Shown: positions 1 to 5,225 of the stretch, one piece after another
Layout of the letters: each line of letters starts with the position of its first letter
How positions within the stretch are numbered: the stretch's first letter is position 1
Origin: Bifidobacterium breve
GTDB taxonomy: Bacteria > Actinomycetota > Acidimicrobiia > IMCC26256 > PALSA-555
Direction of reading: 5' to 3'
DNA: 6,563 nucleotides
NCBI GenBank assembly: GCA_945889545.1
Contig: CAMDCC010000176.1
Location: forward strand, 1-6,563
Program-made: the position numbers and the translations under genes
Notes under the pieces: generated by a model
Told to the model about the DNA's origin: nothing
The model's input: only the letters and a program-made list of their open reading frames with translations
Databases searched by the model: none

Positions 1-300
<300 letters not shown>

Positions 301-604
301 CCTTTTCCAGCCCTCACGAGGACGACACGGGTTCGGCGGAAGTGTGACGCAGAACCAATTCGTCGGGGACGTGAGCGCTGCTTGCTCAAGGCAGAGGTGA
401 CCGAATGCTGGATCGCGCTGTGTGGCAAATGTGCTGTTGCCAATCAACCGATCGCAATCGGGTCGGCGGGCATGCAGTAGCCGACTCATGTAGAGGCGTG
501 ACCTGCGCAGACGAACGTGACAGCACGGGGCGACACGAACCGGGGCCATTGCCAAAGGCTCGTGGGTCCTGGCGCCACCAGACTGGCTGGTCAGGGTCGT
601 GACG
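301..604. other. Non-coding interval between rnpB and the convergent MFS remnant
   Basis: I see no credible gene here. No reading frame on either strand gives a recognisable protein, and the open frames have a composition unlike the neighbouring genes. Short perfect inverted repeats are present: TGGCAA/TTGCCA at 423-428 and 437-442; CCGAT/ATCGG at 448-452 and 457-461; GTCGGC/GCCGAC at 462-467 and 480-485; and ACCAG/CTGGT at 577-581 and 587-591. None is followed by a T-run, so none is a convincing intrinsic terminator for rnpB or for the converging minus-strand genes. The only T-rich patch is CCTTTT just after the rnpB 3' end (301-306), with no strong hairpin of its own. The stretch could contain decayed downstream sequence of the MFS gene or an old insertion site, but nothing identifies it. 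Confidence 0.5.
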
Positions 605-937
605 TTAGAGGCCTCCGTCGCTGTGAGCAGCTCGTGAGTTGTCAGTTCGGCGGTGAGCGCGGCGAGCCCGGGTCGGGTTCGGGAGTTGACGGGCGGATGC
701 TCGCGGCGGCATCAGCGTCGCGGAGAGCAGCCCGGAGAGCGCAGCGGCGAAGACGAGGAATGTCGCGACCGCGAAGGCGGCGTGGAACCCGCTGGAAACT
801 CCGTTGTTAAGGGCCTGGTCGTTGGTGATTTCCCCGTTGAGGGTCTTGGTGCGGCTGATCCAGACGGTGGCGAGGGCGGCGACACCGAGCGCGGCAGCGA
901 CTTGTCGTTGCGCGGAGTAGATCGCGGAGGCGCGGCC
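605..937 (-). pseudogene. 3' remnant of a DHA2-family MFS drug/solute permease
   Basis: About 110 codons on the minus strand, ending in TAA (607-605), read as the C-terminal end of a 14-TM major facilitator permease (EmrB/QacA, DHA2 type). The fragment begins with GRASAIYSAQRQVAAALGV, closely matching the conserved segment before TM13 in that family (typically GRASALYNTQRQ-ALGV). It continues with a hydrophilic loop, then GFHAAFAVATFLVFAAALSG as the last membrane helix, then a basic hydrophilic tail rich in Arg. GC at third codon positions is high, so the frame was once coding. The front ~75% of the permease is missing: upstream in this frame lies the end of the amidohydrolase gene, in a different frame, with no start codon or ribosome-binding site suited to this fragment. 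I infer a gene truncated by recombination or insertion, and it should not make a working transporter. Family assignment is from motif memory. Confidence 0.75.
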
Positions 938-939
938 CC

Positions 940-2508
940 TCAGGCCTCCTCGGCTGGGTACACCCGCCGCCCGCCGGACCAGGTCTCGAGCACCTGGGGC
1001 GGATCCGAGGTGAGATCGAGGATCGCGAGGTCGGCGAGCAGACCTGGGATCAGACGGCCGCGCTCGTCCTCCTGCCCGCCAGCGAGGGCCGCCCCGGCGG
1101 TGTACGCGTGCAGCCAGGTCTCGAGGTCGACCGCCTGGTCCGGCTCAAGGGAGATGCCGGTCGAGGTCGTGCGGATGGCGGCCTTCGTGGCGCACCACAA
1201 CGGAGCGACGGGTGCACACGGTTCGTCGCTGGACGCCGCGAGCTGGACGCCTGCCTCCGCGAGACCCGCGAACGCCAGCCAATGGTGCTCGTCGAAACGC
1301 ACACCTCCACTCTGGATGCCGACATGCTCGACAAACCCCGGTTGGACGACCGCGAACACTCCGAGCTGTGCCAATCGCCGCCAGTGCTCCGGTCCGGTGA
1401 CGCCGGCATGCTCGATGCGGAATCGGTGATCGCGCTCGCCGAAGCGTCGTTGAGCCGCCTCAAAAACCCCGATTGCATGATCGACGCCAGTGTTGCCGAT
1501 GGCATGGACCGCGATCCGGAAGTCCCGCTCGATCGCGTCGAACGCGCAGCGCTCGAGATCGTCCATGAGGAGCCCGTGATGGATCGGGTGACCGCCGACC
1601 ATGGTGTCGAGCGCGATTGCCACGCCGCCGTCGGCGAAGAGTTTCATGGGGCCCACGCGGAATCGCGCGTCGCCTTCGCCCGTCGGCGGCCCCTCGAGGC
1701 GCGCCGTGTGGTCGTTGGTGAGCAGCGCCGCGGGATGGGGCAGCGCAAGGACCGACACGGGGAGTTGGCGTCGAGCCGCGAGTGAGCGGTAGGTCTGCTC
1801 GGCGGCGGGGGAGCATGCTGCGTCGTGCACAGCGGTGATGCCATCGCGCCAGAGCGAGCGGGCATGTGCCGCGATGTTCTCGCCCCAACGTTCGGGATCT
1901 GCGTAGGCGGCGAGGGAGCGCGCGTGTGCCTCGCTCCACGCACGCTCGACGAGCAAACCGGTGGGGGCACCGCCTGGTGCATGGACGATCTCGCCGCCCG
2001 GTGGATCCTCGGCCGACCGTCCAATGCCCAGCTCGTCTAGCCCGGCGGAACTCACCACGCACTGGTGCAGCGTCGCGTGCACGAGGATGACCGGTCGGTC
2101 TATGCCCGCTGCGTCGAGTTCGTGCCGCGTCGGCGCGAAGGGCCAGGTGTCGTCCCAACCTCTCAGGCGCACCCATTCGACGTCGGGCTCGGCCCGCGCC
2201 TGCTCTCGGATCGCGCTGACGAGATCGGCGGGGTCATCGAGCCCCGTCGTGTCGTGCCAGCGCGGGTGTAACGCCGTGATCGACAGATGGTTGTGTGCAT
2301 CGATGAGACCGGGCACGAGTGTGCGTCCGTCGAGGTCGATCCGCCGTGCCATCGGAAACTGGTCGGCGACCGCCCGCTCACCCACGGCGCGGATCCTTGG
2401 TCCGTCGATGACGACGACCTCGGCCGACGGGCGCGCCGCGTCCATCGTGAGGATCCGCCCGCCGACGAAGGCAACGGAAGACTGCGCCGTGCCCGCTAGG
2501 TGTGACAG
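940..2508 (-). CDS. YtcJ-like metal-dependent amidohydrolase (Amidohydro_3 family)
   Basis: A cytosolic amidohydrolase-superfamily enzyme, predicted to hydrolyse an amide, carbamate, cyclic amide or similar C-N bond; the exact substrate is unknown. Numbered from a CTG start at 2508 (522 aa): an N-terminal beta segment (VAFVGGRILTMD); the metal-binding HNH of DAHNH at about 72-74; VGPMKLFADGG with Lys about 289; HAIGN with His about 335; RIEHAG with His about 367; SSDEP with Asp about 428; and a C-terminal sandwich with PGLLADLAILD and GGRRVY. These are the usual Amidohydro_3 landmarks, and the length fits the family. The first in-frame ATG (2445) would cut off the N-terminal strand. No ATG, GTG or TTG occurs in frame in the preceding ~45 codons, and the CTG has GGAGG (2522-2518) 9 nt upstream, so I prefer it. 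HAIGN replaces the more common HAIGD. The gene overlaps the end of the preceding 49-codon ORF by 13 nt, suggesting translational coupling. It is the last intact gene of the operon. Confidence 0.88.
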   Translation of the reverse strand: MSHLAGTAQSSVAFVGGRILTMDAARPSAEVVVIDGPRIRAVGERAVADQFPMARRIDLDGRTLVPGLIDAHNHLSITALHPRWHDTTGLDDPADLVSAIREQARAEPDVEWVRLRGWDDTWPFAPTRHELDAAGIDRPVILVHATLHQCVVSSAGLDELGIGRSAEDPPGGEIVHAPGGAPTGLLVERAWSEAHARSLAAYADPERWGENIAAHARSLWRDGITAVHDAACSPAAEQTYRSLAARRQLPVSVLALPHPAALLTNDHTARLEGPPTGEGDARFRVGPMKLFADGGVAIALDTMVGGHPIHHGLLMDDLERCAFDAIERDFRIAVHAIGNTGVDHAIGVFEAAQRRFGERDHRFRIEHAGVTGPEHWRRLAQLGVFAVVQPGFVEHVGIQSGGVRFDEHHWLAFAGLAEAGVQLAASSDEPCAPVAPLWCATKAAIRTTSTGISLEPDQAVDLETWLHAYTAGAALAGGQEDERGRLIPGLLADLAILDLTSDPPQVLETWSGGRRVYPAEEA

Positions 2509-2645
2509 GTGGCGTTCCCTCCGGTGGCCGGGATATCCGGGGGCGTGTTCCGCTCGAAGACGCCGATCGGCACGGGCAGGAAGTCCGCACTGGCCAGGTC
2601 GAGGATGGACGTGGGTGTCTCAGGCACAGGGGCGAGGTAGTTCAC
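2496..2645 (-). CDS. Unrecognised 49-aa small protein between the ureohydrolase and the amidohydrolase
   Basis: A short minus-strand ORF with GTG start (2645) and TAG stop (2498-2496). The start is 5 nt after the ureohydrolase stop, and the end overlaps the proposed amidohydrolase start by 13 nt, so it fills the gap in an operon-like way. Third codon positions are G or C in about 86% of codons by my count, as in the flanking genes, whereas the alternative frame covering the same bases is far lower. The peptide begins with Met(GTG)-NYLAPVPETPTSILDLASA and ends with TGGNATCHT. It is Pro- and Thr-rich, has a single Cys three residues from the C-terminus (CHT), and shows no signal peptide or membrane helix. 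No strong Shine-Dalgarno is visible, so translation probably depends on coupling to the upstream gene. I do not recognise a family. It may be a small accessory protein, a coupling leader, or a non-functional ORF. Confidence 0.5.
   Translation of the reverse strand: MNYLAPVPETPTSILDLASADFLPVPIGVFERNTPPDIPATGGNATCHT
2518..2522 (-). promoter_or_regulatory. Ribosome-binding site that decides the amidohydrolase start
   Basis: On the minus strand GGAGG lies 9 nt before CTG at 2508, inside the 3' part of the 49-codon ORF. The first ATG of the amidohydrolase frame (2445) has only a poor GGCGG-type sequence, too far upstream. Together with the N-terminal protein pattern this supports initiation at the rare codon CTG. 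It remains possible that the enzyme starts elsewhere or that a sequencing error hides an ATG or GTG. Confidence 0.5.
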
Positions 2646-2650
2646 CCGGG

Positions 2651-3583
2651 TCAGCGCGCGTTCCGTGCAATCGCGATGAGCGAGAGCAGGTCGTAGGCCA
2701 GCGTCGCACCAGCGAGCGCGGTCACACCCGCGGGGTCGTACGGGGGCGCGACCTCGACGAGGTCGGCGCCGACGATGTTCACGCCTGCGAGCGCGTGCAG
2801 GAGCGCGCGGGCCTGGTGAGTTGTCGGGCCGCCACAGACGGGGGTGCCGGTGCCGGGCGCGAAGGCCGGGTCGAGGAAGTCGATGTCGAAGGTGACGTAC
2901 GCGGGGCCGGCGCCGACCACCTCGCGGATCCGGTTTGCAGTCGCGTCCATGGGTGTGGCTAGCAGCGGGTTGGCTTCGATGATCGTGAAGCCGAGCGTTT
3001 CGGGGTTCGGGGAGCGCATGCCGACCTGAATGGACCGGGCGGGGTCGATGAATCCCTCGCGGGCGGCGAGGTATCCCCAGGTCCCGTGGTTGAGGTCGTC
3101 GCCCATGCCCCAGGTGTCGGAGTGCGCGTCGAAGTGGATCATGGCGAGCGGGCCGTGGTGCGCGGCGTGGGCCTGGAGCAACGGGTAGGCGATCATGTGG
3201 TCGCCGCCGAGGGAGAGCACCGAGACCCCGGCATCGAGGATCTGGCCAACGGTGTGCCGGACCGCTTCCACCATCCGATCGGGATAGCCGGGTACGAACG
3301 CGATGTCGCTGTAGTCGATGACTTCACAGCGGTCGAACACGTTGAAGTCCCACGGGTAGATGCCCCACGGGTAACAGCCCACAAGGCTCGTCTGTTCGCG
3401 GATGGAACGGGGTCCGAAGCGCGCCCCCGGCCGGTTTACCGTGCCGGCGTCGAACGGGATCCCCACCACGGCGATGTCGACGCCATTGAGATCACGCGTG
3501 TATCGGCGCCGGCCGAAGCTGAGCTCGCCGAGGTAGTCCGCGCCGTGGGCCATCGCCTGGCTGAGGTCGTGACCAAGATCCAC
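2651..3583 (-). CDS. speB: Agmatinase-family ureohydrolase
   Basis: A binuclear-manganese ureohydrolase of the arginase/agmatinase fold that hydrolyses a guanidino group to urea plus an amine; agmatine to putrescine is the reference reaction. All landmarks are present in 310 aa: GGDH with His129, DAHSD with Asp152/His154/Asp156, FDIDFLDPAFAPGTGTP with Asp233/Asp235 (the six metal ligands), NHGT with His166, and VEVAPPYD with Glu277. The segments PWDFNVFDRCEVIDYSD and IDPARSIQVGMRS resemble E. coli SpeB as I recall it, and the length fits (about 306 aa). The start is GTG at 3583. The loop after DAHSD (TWGMGDDLNHGTWGY) differs from E. coli SpeB, so the substrate could be another guanidino compound such as guanidinobutyrate. 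The gene follows livF after 131 nt and precedes the small ORF by 5 nt. Family assignment is firm; substrate is not. Confidence 0.92.
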   Translation of the reverse strand: MDLGHDLSQAMAHGADYLGELSFGRRRYTRDLNGVDIAVVGIPFDAGTVNRPGARFGPRSIREQTSLVGCYPWGIYPWDFNVFDRCEVIDYSDIAFVPGYPDRMVEAVRHTVGQILDAGVSVLSLGGDHMIAYPLLQAHAAHHGPLAMIHFDAHSDTWGMGDDLNHGTWGYLAAREGFIDPARSIQVGMRSPNPETLGFTIIEANPLLATPMDATANRIREVVGAGPAYVTFDIDFLDPAFAPGTGTPVCGGPTTHQARALLHALAGVNIVGADLVEVAPPYDPAGVTALAGATLAYDLLSLIAIARNAR

Positions 3584-3592
3584 GGTGTTCTT

Positions 3593-3598
3593 CTCCTC
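3593..3598 (-). promoter_or_regulatory. Shine-Dalgarno site of the ureohydrolase gene
   Basis: On the minus strand GAGGAG (followed by AAGAACACC) ends 9 nt before the GTG at 3583. This is the strongest ribosome-binding site in the cluster and fixes the GTG as start, with no in-frame ATG competing nearby. Confidence 0.75.
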
Positions 3599-3655
3599 GC
3601 GTCGCGAGCGAAACTACCAAAGAGTTGCACGAGTCGAGCGTGCCGTCGTCGCACT

Positions 3656-3704
3656 CCGGGCAGCCCGGCTTTCCGAGTCGAATCTGACCGACTGCTAATC
3701 GGTC
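3656..3704. repeat. Two small inverted repeats in the livF-ureohydrolase gap
   Basis: The 131-nt gap holds two perfect inverted repeats: CCGGG-CAG-CCCGG (3656-3668) and GACCGA-CTGCTAA-TCGGTC (3686-3704). On the transcribed minus strand they lie just downstream of livF and upstream of the ureohydrolase Shine-Dalgarno. Neither is followed by a T-run, so they are weak candidates for a terminator, an mRNA processing or stability element, or an operator. The one AT-richer patch in the gap (3611-3620, TTGGTAGTTT on the minus strand) could be part of a promoter, but no convincing -35/-10 pair is visible. Confidence 0.35.
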
Positions 3705-3714
3705 GCGCCGCGCG

Positions 3715-4440
3715 TCAGACCTCAGCGCCGAGGTAACCGGCTGCAAGTTCGCCATGGGCTTCGCTCGCGGGGCCGCGCCAACTCACGCGTCCGCGCCGAA
3801 GGATGACGGCGTCGCCGGCCAGCGCAAGGGCGCGTTCGACGTACTGCTCGATGAGCAGGATCGTCACCCCCTCGTCGCGGGCACGTGCTAGCGATTCGAA
3901 CACGAGGTCCACGAGGCGCGGTGCCAGGCCCAGCGACATCTCGTCAGCCACGAGCAAGAGCGGGGGAGCGGCGAGCACGCGAGCGAGGCTCAACATCTGT
4001 TGTTCGCCACCGGAAAGCGTGCCGGCCTGTTGGCGGCGTCGCTCGGCCAACACGGGGAACAGTTCGAACGCCTTGTCGAGGGTCACGGCGCGTTCGGCGC
4101 GAGGTACTGCGTACCGTAGAAGCACGCGCAGATTGTCGTTGACGGAGAGATGCGGAAAGATTGCCCGCTCCTCGGGCACATACGCGACGCCGAGTCGGCT
4201 GATCTGCGAGGCAGAGCGTCCGGTCACGTCGCGACCCGAGATGTGAACACGCCCTGCGGCCGGACGCACCCGGCCTGTGATGGCGCCTGCCAACGATGTC
4301 TTGCCTGCGCCATTGGGCCCGAGCACCGCGAGAACCTGACCCTGGGCGACTTCCAGGTCCACCCCGAAGACGGCCCGTGCATCGCCGTAGCGAACCTCGA
4401 GGCCCTGAGCAGCAAGAACGGGCGCGTCGTCGTCGCTCAT
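3715..4440 (-). CDS. livF: Branched-chain amino acid-type ABC transporter ATPase LivF
   Basis: One of the two ATPase subunits powering a Liv/HAAT-type importer (branched-chain amino acids, urea, short amides or related solutes); cytoplasmic, bound to the permease. The 241 aa fit the family. Visible motifs: Walker A GPNGAGKTS (41-49), VPEERAIFPHLSV (88-100) where LivF has Glu in the Q-loop region, signature LSGGEQQ (142-148), Walker B ending LLLVADE (161-167), then MSLGLAP, and IEQYVERAL (197-205) where the switch His is replaced by Gln, as is normal for LivF. DEMS in place of the commoner DEPS is a minor variation. The ATG at 4440 overlaps the livG stop (ATGA) and has only a weak Shine-Dalgarno, so its translation is probably coupled to livG. 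It is the last transporter gene of the run. Confidence 0.93.
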   Translation of the reverse strand: MSDDDAPVLAAQGLEVRYGDARAVFGVDLEVAQGQVLAVLGPNGAGKTSLAGAITGRVRPAAGRVHISGRDVTGRSASQISRLGVAYVPEERAIFPHLSVNDNLRVLLRYAVPRAERAVTLDKAFELFPVLAERRRQQAGTLSGGEQQMLSLARVLAAPPLLLVADEMSLGLAPRLVDLVFESLARARDEGVTILLIEQYVERALALAGDAVILRRGRVSWRGPASEAHGELAAGYLGAEV

Positions 4441-5225
4441 GACTGACTCGAATCTGTGGCGGCCGAGCCGAGATAGGCCGCTTGTACTTCGGCGCTCGTT
4501 CGGATGTCCGCTGGTGATCCCTCTGCGATCACCTTGCCAAAGTCGAGGACGGTTATCGCCTCGGAGATGTCGAGGACGAGCTCGACGTCGTGCTCGACCA
4601 TCACGAAAGCGGTACCTCGCTCGTCACGAACCGCGCGCAGTGCCTGCGCCACCTGATCCGTCTCGTGGACGTCGAGTCCGGAGGTCGGCTCATCGAGCAG
4701 CACGATGCGGGGTTCGGTGGCCAACGCACGCGCGATCTCGACGATCCGGCCGGTGCCGAGCGGCAACAGGACGACGGGCTGGTCGGCCACGGTTTCCAGC
4801 CCCAGGAGGTCCAGGATGCTTCCGATGGCCTCGGCTTCGTCTGGAGTTGGCCGACTGCCCAAGCCGAGCAGGTCGCGCACAAGCGTCCGATCCCGCCGAC
4901 TCTTGACTCGGTGTGCGACGACGAGGTGCTCGCGCACGGTCATCTCACCGAACAGCTCGAGGCGTTGGAAGGTTCGGGCCAGGCCCAGCCGAGAACGTCG
5001 TTGCGGGCTCGATCGCGTGACGTCGTGACCGTCCATCACGACGCGTCCCGCCTTGGGCCGCAACAGACCCGACAGGATTCCGAAGAGTGTGGTTTTCCCG
5101 GCACCGTTGGGTCCGACAAGTCCAGTGATCGCGCCGGCGTTGGCGGAGAAGTCGACCGCGTCCAGCGCGACCACGCCACCGAACTGCACCGTGATGGCCT
5201 GCGCGCCGAGCAACGGAGCGGTCAT
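4437..5225 (-). CDS. livG: Branched-chain amino acid-type ABC transporter ATPase LivG
   Basis: The second ATPase of the importer, 262 aa, a normal LivG length. Motifs: LGAQAITVQFGGVVALD at the N-terminus, Walker A GPNGAGKTT (38-46), Q-loop ARTFQRLELF with Gln87, Walker B IVLLDEPTSGLD (174-185) with Glu179, and switch VEHD with His212. It ends in the LivG-type EVQAAYLG. The ABC signature is unusual: LPLGTGR (about 154-160) replaces LSGGQ or the LPYGQQR common in LivG. The ATG at 5225 overlaps the livHM stop (ATGA) and has GGAG (5237-5234) 8 nt upstream, which fixes this start. The frame is open far upstream, but that part translates as Arg-rich shadow sequence inside livHM and is not part of the gene. 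Confidence 0.93.
   Translation of the reverse strand: MTAPLLGAQAITVQFGGVVALDAVDFSANAGAITGLVGPNGAGKTTLFGILSGLLRPKAGRVVMDGHDVTRSSPQRRSRLGLARTFQRLELFGEMTVREHLVVAHRVKSRRDRTLVRDLLGLGSRPTPDEAEAIGSILDLLGLETVADQPVVLLPLGTGRIVEIARALATEPRIVLLDEPTSGLDVHETDQVAQALRAVRDERGTAFVMVEHDVELVLDISEAITVLDFGKVIAEGSPADIRTSAEVQAAYLGSAATDSSQS

Noticed and set aside
653..1785. Long plus-strand open frames opposite the amidohydrolase and MFS remnant
   Set aside because: They are antisense shadows: low-complexity Arg/Ser/Gly-rich translations with no family pattern, while the minus strand encodes clear protein motifs.
3686..3704. A hairpin with loop CTGCTAA that resembles the anticodon arm of a tRNA-Ser(GCT)
   Set aside because: No matching acceptor stem, D arm, variable arm or T arm (GGTTCGAATCC-type) lies at the right distances on the + strand, so it is not a tRNA gene; the match is most likely chance.
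3584..3714. A guanidine-sensing riboswitch before the ureohydrolase
   Set aside because: I considered it because of the possible guanidino substrate, but I see none of the conserved sequence blocks of the guanidine-I, -II or -III classes in this gap.
3086..3736. A 216-aa plus-strand ORF opposite the ureohydrolase
   Set aside because: It is antisense to a gene with all catalytic motifs in place and has no recognisable domain.
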